Assembly: GCA_947179155.2 (NCBI GenBank)
Contig: OX359270.1
Span: 21,604,556-21,668,555, forward strand
Reading direction: 5' to 3'
Source of the DNA: Hedera helix
Taxonomy: Eukaryota; Streptophyta; Magnoliopsida; Apiales; Araliaceae
DNA length: 64,000 nucleotides
Shown: positions 33,142-45,270 of the stretch, one piece after another
Numbering within the stretch: position 1 is the stretch's first letter
How the letters are laid out: each line of letters opens with the position of its first letter
Notes under the pieces: model-generated
Told to the model about the DNA's origin: nothing
The model's input: only the letters and a program-made list of their open reading frames with translations
Databases searched by the model: none
Program-made: the position numbers and the translations under genes

Positions 33142-33708
33142 CCAAGAAAAGTCATTCAAGGTAGGATAATTAAGGTTACTAAGTTGGTCATGGATCCTAT
33201 CAGTAATGTTGCTAGGGGTTCCAATAAAATGCTTAATTATAGTATAAATAAGAGTATTGACTCCATCAGGGGGGCCAATTCCTAAGACTTCATTAACTAT
33301 TGGATTACCATCATTATCCACTTGAATAGCATGAATTATAGAATGCTTAAAAGTTTCAGTAAGGTGATTCTCCCACCAACTTCTAAGTGTTCCTGTAAAT
33401 CCAGTAGCCAATAACTCAAAAATACCAGCTTGACTTATTTCAGGGAAATTAGTCAAATAACTATTTGCAACCATAGACATATGGTTTAATTTATTTAAAA
33501 TTTGTTGCTCACTAAAACCATCAATATTCCATTCATAAATCTTATTAGCAGAAACAGAAAATTGATTATCTAGATTCCTTTCTTCAAACTGTAAGTCTGG
33601 AGGTGTTGGTCTAGTATACCAATTTCTTGTAGTACTAGTAGGATTCAGAGTTTTAAAGGTTAGTTTACTAAACTGATTGATAGTTTCATCAAGTTCAGAA
33701 TCATCAAA
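33142..33708 (-). pseudogene. Pararetrovirus ORF1, coat-protein core
   Basis: In frame with the upstream segment except for one TAA at 33709-33711. It includes a LLATGFTGTLRSWWENHL block near 33400, typical of the alpha-helical gag-like coat region of plant pararetroviruses. It ends at the CACTA junction at 33141, where the duplicated ATA is one whole codon (TAT on the minus strand). The frame on the two sides of the transposon is therefore in phase. Confidence 0.75.
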
Positions 33709-34458
33709 TTATGTATCTGGTTGACTTTGATCTTGGGTTTGGTTAATGACTGCTAACATTCTAGTTTCACTAGTTTCAGGCTTATCAAGCTTTTTGATAA
33801 GTTTGTCAATGGTTTTAGCAAGTTCTTTTTCTGAAGTAGGTAAAGCCAATCCAATTCTCTTTTCAGGGAGACTAAGTAAAGGTTTTTCAGCTTTGCTAAC
33901 TTGGGTATTTAATTTTGTATCAAATTTTTCTTCAATTTTATCTAACTGTTTACCTATAGAAGCAAGGTATTGGTTAGTAAAATTGTTCTGTTCAATAATT
34001 CTTTTGTTATTACCTTCTGGTTCTTTAAAAGGACTAGCAATAACAGTGGTATCTTTAACTGTGATAATTAATGATTCTAAAGGAGGGTGACTGAAAGACA
34101 CAGTAGATTTATCTTCTTTTGTCCACTTGTGTTTAGTTATAACATTGCATTTTCCATAATAGGTATCATACCAATTATAGAATGTAATGTTTATTTTTTC
34201 TTTAGTTACAAATCTTCTCCATTTTTTAACTATTTTTTCTCTCTCCTCTTCGCTATGTCTAGCACGAAAGAGATGTCTTTTAGGCTTCTTTTCTTTAGAG
34301 TTAAAATCATGGATCAAAAAGTGATCATTAATTTCAAACTCTTTTTTAATTACTCTTAAGTTGATGATGAACTGGTTTAGGTCCAAAATCAGACTGGGTA
34401 GGAGATAAATTCTGGGATTCATCATCCTCAGGCTGATTAACTGGTTCAAACTTGTCAT
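33709..34458 (-). pseudogene. Pararetrovirus ORF1, linker between movement and coat proteins
   Basis: 250 codons including the stop, overlapping the movement-protein frame in a different phase. It holds a basic RHSEEEREKIVKKWRRF helix and an aromatic FYNWYDTYYG patch. A predicted coiled coil follows (YLASIGKQLDKIEEKF, ELAKTIDKLIKKLDKP). The frame change relative to 34346-35512 probably lies in the A-rich stretch at about 34335-34352. A damaging indel is likelier than programmed frameshifting. Confidence 0.7.
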
Positions 34459-35512
34459 AACAAGGATGACTTGTTTGTCCTTCAGTAAAAATACCTTTTA
34501 ATTTTATGTCAGGTAAATTAGTCTTTTCTAAAAGATCAGAATCTTTTCTGCTCTGGTTAGAAGAGTGACTGGTAATATCTTCAATAATTAGTGGACGTCG
34601 GAGTCTTGAATCATCAAAACTTATTCTAACAGTACCATCTAAATATTGTTTAACATTATCAAAGTTAATAACTTCATTAATGACAGGTTTTTGGGGTACT
34701 TCATTGTCTAATATCCATTGACTTGGAAGAGTCACATCTTTCCAAAGAAGAGTCTTTGGAACTTGGATATTAGCATCACTGGTACTACTTTGAATTAAAA
34801 TAGTTTTGTCTTTAGGACTTTTACTTAAAGCTTTTACATTTAAATTGGTTTTCATTGTTTTATAATAAATTCTGTATATTAAAGCTAGAGCTTGAGATCC
34901 TTCAATCATCTGAGTAATCTCACCAGCAGTTTTAATATTCAGAGTTAAAACTTTTAATAAATGAGGGTCACTTAGGCTTAATGTAAAATCTGGAAAGCAA
35001 TTAAAATGGACGGGTCCATTGTGCAAACTAGATTCCATTATTCCTAAGATACTTGGATGAAAGTTTAAGTATCTAGCGTCTCTAAGACACAACAAGAGAC
35101 TTGAATTTATTCCTTTAATACTTAAAGGGTTAACAACAACTTGAATTAATCCGATATGGATAAAGTTGTACCCTTTTCTTCTTTGTTTGTTGATGACTTC
35201 TGTAGTGAGCAAACTACAAGTTTCATGGTCTTTATTAATAGCATAAATTTTCTCAACAGTTTTAACACTATAATCTGACTTGAAATTATCTAAAAAGGTA
35301 GACTGATAAATTTCTTTGGGAGAAATATTGGGGATATTCCAGTTTCCCAAATCTTGACTAAGGTTCTCATAACTATGCTCTTCTTGGTTCACTATGTCAG
35401 GAATAGAAGATAAAGAAGATCTAGAGCTGACTGAAGAATTAGATCTGAATAAACGATTCATAATAATTTTTGAAAAACCCATTCTACAAGGCTGGTCTTC
35501 TATTCTGCACAA
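34346..35512 (-). pseudogene. Pararetrovirus ORF1, movement protein domain
   Basis: 388 codons. After a Ser-rich N-terminus, the 30K-superfamily movement domain spans about residues 100-230. It has GYNFIHIGLIQVVVNPL, LCLRDARY and an FPDFTLSLSD block with the conserved Asp. In the family this protein opens plasmodesmata for cell-to-cell spread. The frame ends at 34346-34348 because of the frameshift described for the next segment. Start could be 35512 or the internal ATG at about 35458. Confidence 0.75.
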
Positions 35513-36825
35513 GGAGGATTGATAGAAATCCGAGATACTAAATCCTTAGTTGAGGGATTTAGGAGCCACAAAGGTGGATTCTCGTTGCATGTGATACTTC
35601 AAAAGAAGCCACTGCTAAAATGAAAGGAATAGAGATCAAGAAATGAATATATACTAAGTAGTGAAATGAAATAACAATCATATAAACATATCCATGGCTT
35701 TACTTATCTGCTGCTACCACTATGTCTAAGATACAGACCCACTTACATATGTAGACACAGACCGTAGTGATCATTCCTGTAATTGCAGAATCACTGCTCA
35801 ATCCAAGAGACTTACGACTGCTTCGGAAAACATCAAGGTGGTCTATTGTAAGGAAGGTGATCAAAGGATAGAGGAACAGACGTAGACAGTAGAAGCATAG
35901 ATACATGAATATGAATAGCAAATCAAAACATTGTTAGCACATAAGCATAACCGGGCTCTGATACCAAGAGGGCGGAAGAAGCAAGAGGGAGAGGGGGAGG
36001 GGAAAGAACGAACCACCCAAAGAGTACGGGCTTTCACCACTCACCATACTGATGGGCTGTGTAGATAGTGACCTTGACCTTGCAGAACAGGGGTTTACTA
36101 CTCACATATCATAACCATAAATAAATTATGCATGATGCAAGGGGAAGTAGGAAAGGGACCTCACAGTTGAATATTTATAAACTGAAATAAACTGAAATTA
36201 TAAGTATAAGTATAAGTATAAGTATAATCCGACCATGTAGGCGGTAGAGATGCAGATGCAAATAATCTGGCCAACAGATGCCAGTCCAATATGATTACTT
36301 ATTGAATCTGAAAATATTTACATACAAGAAGTACAATACATAAACAGAAAATAAAGAATTAACTAGACAGAAGGACTCAGGAAACAGGATAGAAACTTAA
36401 GATTAGTCAGAGAAGGAACTTTGAGTCTTACGAAGTTTCTTAGGTTTCTTCCTAAGGTCCGGTGAAGTCCCCTAACTCTGAATGCAAACCTTCCTTTTAT
36501 AGAGTAAGGAGTGAGTTGCGTACAAATAATTGGGAATCTTACTATTACAAGCTGACAAATTACTTTAAGAAAGTAAAATGATTACAGACACATAACTATT
36601 GATGAATAGTAGACACTTTTGACTAAATACAGACACTTTTTACTGTTTGCTTTTACAAAAGGAGGAAAAACAGAATTCTTTTGACTCGGCGTGCAAGAGC
36701 AGGGGCCAGAAAGCATTGGATGCTTAAAATGAGTGCGCGGGCACTGATGACTGGGGGCCACAACATGTGACTGAAAATTTAACTGTCGGCAGGGGCCGGT
36801 GCAAGGAATCTGATTGTTGTTGGCA
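35513..36825 (-). promoter_or_regulatory. Pararetrovirus intergenic region
   Basis: About 1.3 kb before ORF1. It holds a TATA box (minus-strand CTATAAAAGG, 36493-36502) and the primer binding site TGGTATCAGAGCC (35954-35966), complementary to initiator tRNA-Met. An (AAGTAT)n run lies at 36199-36229. No intact coding sequence. The unit promoter probably drives a genome-length RNA starting near 36465. Confidence 0.7.
35954..35966 (-). promoter_or_regulatory. tRNA-Met primer binding site of the pararetrovirus
   Basis: Minus strand TGGTATCAGAGCC, the standard caulimovirid start point of minus-strand DNA synthesis. Confidence 0.9.
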
Positions 36826-36988
36826 GGGGCCGGAAATATGCTTACGGGAGCTGAATAGGAGCCATAAGAGTTTAGGCAAATGGATCCTGGGCATCTTGAA
36901 GATCAATGGTGCCGTAAGGATCCTGATTTACTGAGGCTTGGGATGACTTTGAGGAAGACGAGGTATCTTCTTCCTTGATAGTGTTAAC
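36826..36988 (-). repeat. Terminal redundancy of the pararetrovirus, right copy
   Basis: Second copy of 23181-23343, including the last 16 codons of ORF2. Homology stops at GTGTTAAC (36988), marking the right viral edge. Confidence 0.9.
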
Positions 36989-37810
36989 CAGTTTTTTGAA
37001 TTTGACTTTGGGGGATGAAGTTATGAAGAAGAAGTTATGGAAAGGAAAAGTTGTGCATTTATGGATGCAAAGGGATCAGAGATCTTTCCACACAAATAAA
37101 GAAAATGAGAGAAAAAAATAAGAGGAATGAGTTTTTTTTTCTTCATAATTTCTTATATTCGAATCCTTCTTGATGGTTGTTTTTTCTTCGTTTCAGGTTT
37201 CTTCAAGGTGTCTTCTAGTTTTTTTTCCTAAGCCATTTCACCCTAATGGGATCTTGGCTTTTTAAAGAACGACTATCTTTTTACTACAAAGAAATATTCA
37301 TTCCCAACAACCATCACCACGACAGGAGAGTTCAAGAGATCTTTCTTTTCTAAGCCATTTTACCCTAACGGGATCTTGGCTTTTTAAGGAAAGATTACAA
37401 GGTTTTATTTATTTTTATTTTTTTTAAGCCACTTCACCCTAACAAGATCTTAGTTTTCTAAAGAAAGATTACAAGTTTTTTTTTCTAAGCCACTTCACCC
37501 TAATGGGATCTTGGCTTTCTAAAGAAAGGTTACCTTTTCGCAAAGGAGGAACATCTGGGTCAAACAACCAACGCATCGACTAGGATTTGGAAGAGGTGAG
37601 ACAGGATCACCCCCCTAGGTGGTTGAACCCTAAGGGGCTTTGACTCCTCCCTTCGTGCTTCACTTTTTCGTTTGTGTAATTTTCTCATGTTCAGGTCTTT
37701 CTTTTCAAGCATCCTTAATCTCTCTTTTTTGGACCAAGTCTACTTTTTCTAGCATTGGACTTATTAGTTTCTGTCGGGTTTTGTCAAAGAGAAGTTTTTC
37801 TTAAGGCGCC
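36989..37810. other. Gag-only element interior with a minisatellite
   Basis: Four copies of a CTAAGCCATTTCACCCTAA unit (GGGATCTTGGCTTT follows), near 37228, 37352, 37429 and 37489. Otherwise no gene is seen. Confidence 0.55.
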
Positions 37811-38625
37811 TTGTTTCAGTCAGGATTCACTATGGTAAGCAGTTTATTTTACATGCTTTCTTTCTCACAAAGTCCTTATGTCAGGTGTTCGTCATTGCAA
37901 GCTAATTCCGATGATCGTTCCATAGATCCCAAAATTGACAAGTCACCGCCCCTATCCCTATTACAGACTGGGGAAGAACTCCCTTCTTCAGGAATAGTGA
38001 TATTTTCTGGGATCATGTCAAGAGTTAAGATCATCATGCCTTTTCTCGCCCTGGCAAAGAAGGACTATTTCTTTATGCTAAGGCTTACGAAAGCCGGGAG
38101 AGATCTCCTAGTGCTAGTAGTATTCCCCGTATACGCATTGAGAAACAGGAGTTTCCACTCAGCCAAGACCGCTTTCAGCCTGATTCTTGCAACCTTCTAA
38201 AAAGGTGGAAACACTGGACTGACTAATACCAGAACATGTGCAGATGCTTAAGGATGCTGGCATTCTCCGATGCATCCAGTCACTATATGCTGAAGATTTA
38301 AAGCAGCTAAGATCCTAGGTTGAAGATCTTTCCCCAATCGGTTTTGACAGGTCTCCCTTTCGTATTATGTTAAACCCCATTTCTTCTAGTCATTATGCCA
38401 TTGGGCTATGGTCAGAGGTTAGTTTACATCACCATGGGCATGATTTATTTTCCAAAGAGCTGTCGAAGATCAAATATACCATGATTGAGTTAAAAGCAAT
38501 GCTTCAAGAGTTTGAGTCCATTGCTAGCTCCAGGCCTTAGGAAAAAGATATCAACTGCCATAGAAGCTCGAGATGGTACCATTGGTAACTTGGAGGCTTT
38601 GTCTTTGCTCCCAGTTTAGTTTGAT
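37811..38625 (+). pseudogene. Unidentified decayed coding remnant
   Basis: An open stretch at 37811-38200. A second frame is readable at about 38224-38538 (EHVQMLKDAGILRCIQSLYA, then ELSKIKYTMIELKAMLQEFE) with one TAG where CAG is likely. A short AIEARDGTIGNLEAL piece follows. The helical composition resembles the antisense ORFs of the Tat elements. It is also on the strand opposite to the gag of its host element. I cannot confirm the relationship. Confidence 0.35.
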
Positions 38626-38739
38626 GTATCATGACCTTTAGATCATGATTTCCTGTAGCTTTCATTTCCTCCATCACTTTTGAAGATAAAGTGTAACTTG
38701 TGATTATCGAGGACTTCAAAGTCAAATACCTCCATCACT

Positions 38740-39265
38740 TTTGAAGATAAAGTGTAGCTATCGGGTTGAGGGCTGATTAATCAGGTATCTCATTTACTTC
38801 TAAAGTTTGAAAGTATAATTTTTTCGGGTTGAGGGCTGATTAATCAGGTGCCTCATTACTTTTGAAGTTTAAAGTATAACTTTTTCGGGTCGACTAATTG
38901 ATTAGGGCCTCATTACTTTTAAAGTTGAAAGTATAACTTTGTTGGGTCGAGGGCTGATTGATCAGGTTCCTCATTACTTTTAAAGTTGAAAGTATAACTT
39001 TGTCAGGTTGAGGGTTGATTACTCAGGTACCTCATTTTTTCAGAACGAAGGCTGATTACTTAGGTGCCTCATTTTCAACAATAGTGCCTCGTTATTTTCA
39101 GGTCGAGAGCTGATTACTCAGGTGCCTCATTTTTCCAGGTTGAGGGCTGATTGATCAGATGCCTCATTACTTTTAAAGTGGAAAGTATAGCTTTTTCGAG
39201 CCGAAGGCTGATTAATTAGGTGCCTTATTACTTTTAAAGTGAAAAGTATAACTTTTTAAAGAGAT
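38740..39265. repeat. Minisatellite of about 60-66 bp units
   Basis: About eight copies of GGGTTGAGGGCTGATTAATC, then AGGTGCCTCATTACTTTTAA and AGT.GAAAGTATAACTTTTT, with partial units. It lies between the gag end and the unidentified coding remnant of the gag-only element. Confidence 0.8.
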
Positions 39266-39414
39266 TTTCATAACAAAATTTGATGTATTTATTTAACGAT
39301 CAAGATATAATGCTTTTATTTATTAACAAACAAAAAAAAACACAAATAAAAATATGAAGACATTTTCCATCTTTTAGTCCGGTAGGGTAATGGCTTTTCC
39401 AACATGTTGTTTCC

Positions 39415-39839
39415 CTATTTTAGTTCGATTTCACCTGTCGCTAATTTTTCATGGTAAATTCTCTTCAAATTGTGATAATTCACGGTGGAGTGTCTTGGGT
39501 ATTGATGATACAAGCAAAAGTCCGTTCCCTTCTTCATCTCTTCGGTTACCACGAATCTGGATCTTGGAGGCTTCACCACTTTGTTTTCTACCCATTGCTC
39601 ATACAAATTTTTAAATGCCTCCTCACTGCAAGTGATGACTTTTGGCACTGTTAAATCTATATTCTTGTAACTTCTTTCCCTCTTGCCCCCTATGGCTTTG
39701 GCTGAGAATCTGCTAAAGCCACATTAGCTGTCCATTTGCCCTTCCACACAATAGTCTCGTGGCTCTTGGGCAATGATTCGATTCCTCCTGAGTCCTGTGC
39801 AAACGATGAAAGTGTTGCAAAGGAATCGCAGGCCTTGTT
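39415..39839 (-). pseudogene. Gag C-terminal part of the gag-only element
   Basis: Continues the gag reading at 50073 across the Tekay insertion. It ends with FCLYHQYPRHSTVNYHNLK, the Tat-gag C-x2-H-like knuckle in which the last Cys is Tyr. Then GEIELK and a stop. Upstream pieces carry stops. Confidence 0.7.
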
Positions 39840-39844
39840 AATGA

Positions 39845-42552
39845 TGTCAGACCCCGAATTTTATGAAATACAAAATTTAGTTTTTCTTCATATATATTTT
39901 TCCTGAAATAGTAAGTGGTTAAATTGATAAAGTTAAAAGTTAAGGATGTTATGTGTAAATTATATTATAACGGATAATATTCGTTTCGTCGGGGAATATT
40001 CGTTCTGTCGGAGAATATTCATACGACGGCGTCGTACGAACCAATCATTGGTGGACCCCACAATGAATAATTGTCGGATATAGAAAATAACATAAATAAT
40101 TTTTAAATGGTCAATGGTACTATCACTTTTAATTGTTAAAATATCCGGTGGTATTGCACAGTAACATACGGTATTGCACAGTAACATACGGTATTGCACA
40201 CGGCATTGCACAGTGTTTCATATTATTAAACTAATAAAGTGATAATCGTATAATATTTGACTTTATTGTCACATGCATAATAATTCATATTATTAAACTG
40301 ATAATTGTCACAGTAGTATATGCACAGTAATTCACATTATTGAATTAATAATTGTCATAACACTGTAACGTATTCTTTCTTTTACATACTTTCTGCATTA
40401 TTGTTATATCTATTATAATATTATTTAAACAGTTATATTTCATTAAGTAATTGACTTGATATCTAACTCAGAGAACAAACTATACTGTATTCATAACAAT
40501 TAGTCATAATAATGAATAAGTGTGAATTATTGTTGAATAATTGAATTGATAAAGTTATTTGTTTATTATAATAAATAATATAAAGTTAGGTGATATAAAA
40601 TGAATGGTATATATTAAAGATAATGTAATAATTATAGAATTTTAAATGAATGGTATAGATTGAAGATGATATTTAAATGAATGATTTAGATTAAGGAAAT
40701 CTTAAAAGATGAAATGAATGGTATAGATTAAAGATAATATAGAATTTGAAATGGATGGTGTAGATTAAAGATGATCTTTAAATGAATGGTTTAAATTAAA
40801 GAAATCTTAAAAGATGAAATGAGTGGTAATGACTAAACATTATCTTGAAATGAACGGTTTGGATCAAATTAGGAAATCTTGGTTATGATAAGATTTTTGG
40901 CTATAAATAGATGCCTTAACTAAAGGATTTTTCATAAACTTCCTTACTTGTTCTTTCTTTCACTCTCTAAATACTTTTTTGTGTAAGTTCTTTCTAAGTG
41001 TGCTTAAGTCATCTTGAGTATTTGTGAAGATCTATAAGTGTACGAGTATTGTTCAAGTTAATCAACCTCATTTAAATCAATATCCAGTCATGTGTTAAGG
41101 TAAATGATACCATCTTTTTCATCTTCCACTATTCAAACTTACCATGGTAAGGGATTATCATTCTTTGATTCTCGAAAATAATATCGTTTCTCTCTTACTC
41201 ATAAGATGTGTCATTTATTTCCATGTATTAAATTGTGGGAATAACCTTACGACGTGGATTATCACCTGTTGGTGAATAACCTTTCGTATTCATTCCTTAT
41301 TAATCTCTGAGAATAACCTTACTGCGCGGATTACCGCATGTTTGGTAAATAACTCTTCGTATTTAATTTTTATTAAATTGTGGGAATAACCTTACGACGC
41401 GGATTACCGCCTGTTGGTGAATAACCTTTTGTATTCATTACTTATTAATCTCTGAGAATAATCTGACTATGCGGATTACCACATGTTCGGTGAATTACTC
41501 TTTGTATTCATTTCCTATTTTTCTAAACATTTCTATTGAACTGTAACTGTTATTATGAATTGTGGATCTTGAATATCATTTTTGAATTTTACTCCACATC
41601 ATGTTGATAATTTGGACATTATTTAAATCTGCACAAAGTAAACTTCCAATGCTTATTGTTTATCCTGTTTCTTCTATTCATTATTTGTATCACTGTTATT
41701 TGTACTAATCATCAAAAATCAAGCTGTTGTGAATATTTGTGGCCGGGGGCACAAATGCGATATAATTGTTGAACAGATGATAGGTTAAAGGCAATAAAAT
41801 AGGTTAAAGGTGATACATCTGTTCGGTTTCTTTTATGACACGTGGTAAAAGTTCTCTTTGGCCCGTAGTGTAAAGATGAACTGTTGTTTGGTATGATTAT
41901 GACCAAAGGCTGAATACTAGTATAATTATGACCGTTGGTGTTATATTGAATATCTTTGGCCCATAGTGCAAAGATGAACTGTTGATTTGCATGATTATGA
42001 CGAGGAACTGTGAGTTTGTATTCTCATGGTCAGTGGTGTTTCAGATGATAAAAGTTGATGATGTTTTTCCTAAAAAGAGAAGCTAGTAGACACTATAGTC
42101 TGCATTATTCTTCTAATAGATTGCTCATTCCGCTTCGATTATTGATCTGAGCATTGTTCAAGAATTTAACTGCAGCTTTTGATATAAATCTTATAGTCTA
42201 TTGTATTATATCAAGAACTCAACTGTTGAAGGCTAACGATAATTTACTCGTCATTATCTTAGTCATGATATTCTTTACTGGCTATTTGAGCTCACCTTTT
42301 CTTTTTGTTCCATTGCTTTTCAATAGGAGATGAGAATGTAGCCGGGTCTAACCGGGGGATGGAGTGAGAGTCCAAGGGATAGTTATTGTAGTCTTCACGT
42401 GTTGTAAAATAGTGTGACAATAATCGTGAAAGACTTAGTTGTGTATTGTTATACACTGTATTGTTGTGCGTTGCACTACTTGTAATAATTTTGTTGTAGT
42501 CTTTTGACTACTCATGTTTGGGCTGTATGGACCCAGATTTGGGGGCGTCACA
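39845..42552 (+). repeat. 5' LTR, Tekay element 1
   Basis: Starts TGTCAGACCCCG and ends GGGGGCGTCACA; 2708 bp. TATA box at 40902-40909. Contains three internal tandem regions: GGTATTGCACAGTAACATAC (40148-40205), a GAATGGTATAGATTAAAGAT unit array (40590-40860), and four units of about 74 bp with GGATTACCGC (41234-41520). Confidence 0.9.
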
Positions 42553-42553
42553 G

Positions 42554-42567
42554 TTGGCATCGGAGGT
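42554..42567 (+). promoter_or_regulatory. Degenerate primer binding site, Tekay element 1
   Basis: TTGGCATCGGAGG one base after the LTR. The second Tekay element has the better-kept TTGGTATCAGAGCC here, pointing to initiator tRNA-Met. Confidence 0.65.
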
Positions 42568-42748
42568 TAGGTATATGATCTTTAATGGAGATCTGGGGTT
42601 AGGACTAGGAGGGGAGAGACGAATAGAATTAATCACCAGTGTGTCCTATCTAAATGATATTTTATCTAGTGAGTCGATTTGAATGTAGGGACATGAAATG
42701 ATGAGTCAGTTTGTTTAACTAATATTTACTTTGTGACAACAGTTTAGT

Positions 42749-43860
42749 ATGACATCTGGAAATCAAGAGGTTAACTATGGAATGCCTGAAGCGAATGTAG
42801 TCGAGAATCAAGAGACCACAAACAATCCTCCTGCCAACTCAAGAAATAATACTTTTGATAACATGATGAACGATGGATTCTTTAGGAATTTCATGCAATT
42901 CATACAGAATCAGGCAAAAGGAAATCCAGTTAACAATAATGGTAGAAATGTTGATAATTCGAGGATGGTCACTGTCAACCAATTTAAAGAGTTGGGACCA
43001 CCTGAATTTCTTGGGAAGCCTGATCCACTCAAAGCGGAGGCGTGGCTGAAGCAGACAACAAAAATATTTGATGTCTTACAATGCACTGATGATCAAAATG
43101 TGTCATTCACCACTTTTATGTTACGAGCTGAGACGGACCACTGGTGGAAAGTAGTAAAACGTATCCACCCTTCAGTACTAGAGATGTCTTGGACATAATT
43201 TCAAGAGCTATTTAATGAAAAGTACTTCCCAAAAAGTATCCACCATATGAAAGAGCTAGAATTCATTAAGCTGGAGCAGGGAAACATGATAGTTTCTTAA
43301 TATGAAGCTAAGTTTGCCGAACTATCTCGTTTTGCGACCCATCTAGTGGATGACGAATAACGAATGGGTCGAATGTTCTTACGTGGTTTGAGATTCTAAA
43401 TTCGTCAACAACTTAGCTCTCATAAATTTAGTTTGTATTCAGATGTTGTCGATAGGGCTCAAAGGGTAGAGCAAACAGATGAAAAATTACAGCCAATAGT
43501 CAATGATCAAAGAAATGATAACAGCCACAGGAATGATAACCACATAGGAGGTAACAAGCACTTTGGTGGTAATCCCACATCGAATAACAGAAGAGGAGAT
43601 TCCAGTGGGAACAATTTTAAAAGAAAAAAATTCCATAATAATTATGGAATGGCATCGGCAACAGTACCAGCACCGGTCCCAGTTTCAAGGGGAGAAGATC
43701 GACCACCAATGAGATGTTATAGGTGTGGTCAAGAAGGTCACATCAGTCCAAACTGTACACAGCAGTCCAAAAAGTGTTACAGTTATGGGAAAGAGGGTCA
43801 TGTTGCTCGATTTTGTCTTGCCACAAAATCAAGTCCAATTGCAATGATAATACCAAAAGC
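42749..43860 (+). pseudogene. Gag (Tekay element 1)
   Basis: ATG at 42749. The capsid region (KELGPPEFLGKPDPLKAEAW, TTFMLRAETDHWWK) is followed by stops at about 43196, 43299, 43358 and 43396, three of them TAA at likely CAA or CGA positions. Two CCHC knuckles follow at 43715-43756 (CYRCGQEGHISPNC) and 43775-43816, the second with Tyr in place of its second Cys. The protein would package element RNA. Confidence 0.85.
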
Positions 43861-44401
43861 TAGTGCGAATAAGGGAAAATCTGTAGTTCAAGGGAGAGCT
43901 TTTATTGTGACATCCCAAATGGCACGAAACTCGAACGAGGTGATAACCGGTAAGCTATTCATAAATTCTCGTGAAGTCTATGGCCTGTTAGATACTGGCT
44001 CTACCCATTCTTTTATCTCACCTATATGTGTTCAACGTTTAAATTTGACTTCTGAAAACTTAGAGTTTGACTTATCAGTTGAAACTCCATTGGGAGAAAT
44101 AACTATCACATCAACTGTCTATAAATCTTGCCTAGTTCAAATTAACAACCTCACATTACCTGTTGACCTTATTTCTTTGGAGATGCATGAATTTAATATG
44201 ATTTTAGGAATTGATTGGTTGACTACCCATCATGCTAAAATTGATTGTTTTCATAAGATTATTAGTTTTCATATTCCTAATCAACCTTTCATGCAAATTC
44301 AAGTAACTAAACCATTGAAATTTATAACTGTTATTTCTAGCCATAAAGCCATTCGTTTATTGAAAAACGGATGTCAAGTCTTTTTTAGCTCATGTCACTG
44401 A
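43861..44401 (+). pseudogene. Aspartic protease (Tekay element 1)
   Basis: FINSREVYGLLDTGSTHSFI with the catalytic DTGS at 43991-44002, and FNMILGIDWL further on, in good order. The frame is lost at a run of six T (44381-44386). The second Tekay copy has five T at the same place, so the extra T is the likely damage. Confidence 0.85.
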
Positions 44402-45270
44402 TTTGAACAAAAACACATCAAACTTGAGTGATATTCCCATTGTTAATGAGTTTCATAACGTTTTTCCTGAAGAACTTCCTGGCTTACCCCCAAACCGTGA
44501 AATTAAATTCTGTATTGACCTTGAACCCGATACTAAGCCTATTTCCAAAGCTCCATAACGAATGACTCCCATTGAACTTCAAGAGTTAAAAGTCCAACTA
44601 CAGGAATTGTTGGATACAGGTTTCATTCGTCAGAGTGCATCGCCTTGGGGTGCTCCTGTTCTATTTGTGAAGAAGAAAGATGGGAGTATGAGATTGTACA
44701 TTGACTATAGAGAATCGAACCATGTCACCATAAAAAAAGGTACCCGTTACCTCGGATTGATGACATGTTTGATCAATTGCAAGGTGCTCAACATTTCTCA
44801 AAGATTGATCTCCGTTCTGGATATCATCAGTTAAAGGTTAAAGCTGAGGACATTCTAAAGACTGCTTTCAGAACTCGTTATGGGCATTATGAGTTCTTAG
44901 TCATACCTTTTGGACTAACTAATGCTCCTGCAGTTTTCATGGACATGATGAACCGGATATTCAAGGAATATTTGGATCATTTTGTAGTTGTCTTTATTGA
45001 TGACATTCTCATATACTCCAAGAGTCGTGAGGATCATGAACAACACCTGAGATTAATACTCCAAAAGCTACGTGAGAACAAGTTGTATGCCAAGCTGAAG
45101 AAGTGTGAGTTTTGGCTTGAGGAAGTCACGTTCCTTGGGCATATAATTTCCAGTAAGGGAATATCAGTTGATCCTGCAAAGATCGAAGCAATATTAAATT
45201 GGGAGCAACCTCGGTCAGTAACTGAAGTCCGAAGTTTTCTAGGCTTAGTTGTTATTATCGGAGATTCGTA
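44402..45270 (+). pseudogene. Reverse transcriptase (Tekay element 1)
   Basis: LPGLPPNREI, then MTPIELQELK, SPWGAPVLFVKKKDG, LYIDYRESN, and after a frame change DMFDQLQGAQHFSKIDLRSG. The catalytic FIDD is at 44993-45004, followed by LGHIISSKGI. A stop (TAA, 44557-44559) and two frameshifts break it. Confidence 0.9.

Larger units (their letters stand above)
23181..36988 (-). mobile_element. Endogenous pararetrovirus (Caulimoviridae, florendovirus-like), interrupted by CACTA
   Basis: On the minus strand: intergenic region with TATA box and tRNA-Met primer site, a long ORF1 (movement protein, coat protein, zinc knuckle, protease, RT, RNase H), then ORF2. The first 163 bp (23181-23343) recur at 36826-36988, so the insert is slightly longer than one unit of a circular genome. 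Removing the CACTA (5432 bp), its 3-bp duplication and the redundancy leaves a unit of about 8.2 kb, in the caulimovirid range. No integrase is present, as expected. ORF1 has a frameshift, two stops and the CACTA insertion, so this copy is defective. The florendovirus label rests on the ORF1/ORF2 layout and is less certain than the family. Confidence 0.85.

Noticed and set aside
23181..36988. Virus copy able to be expressed as a complete unit
   Set aside because: ORF1 has a frameshift, two stops and a 5.4-kb transposon; only ORF2 is open.
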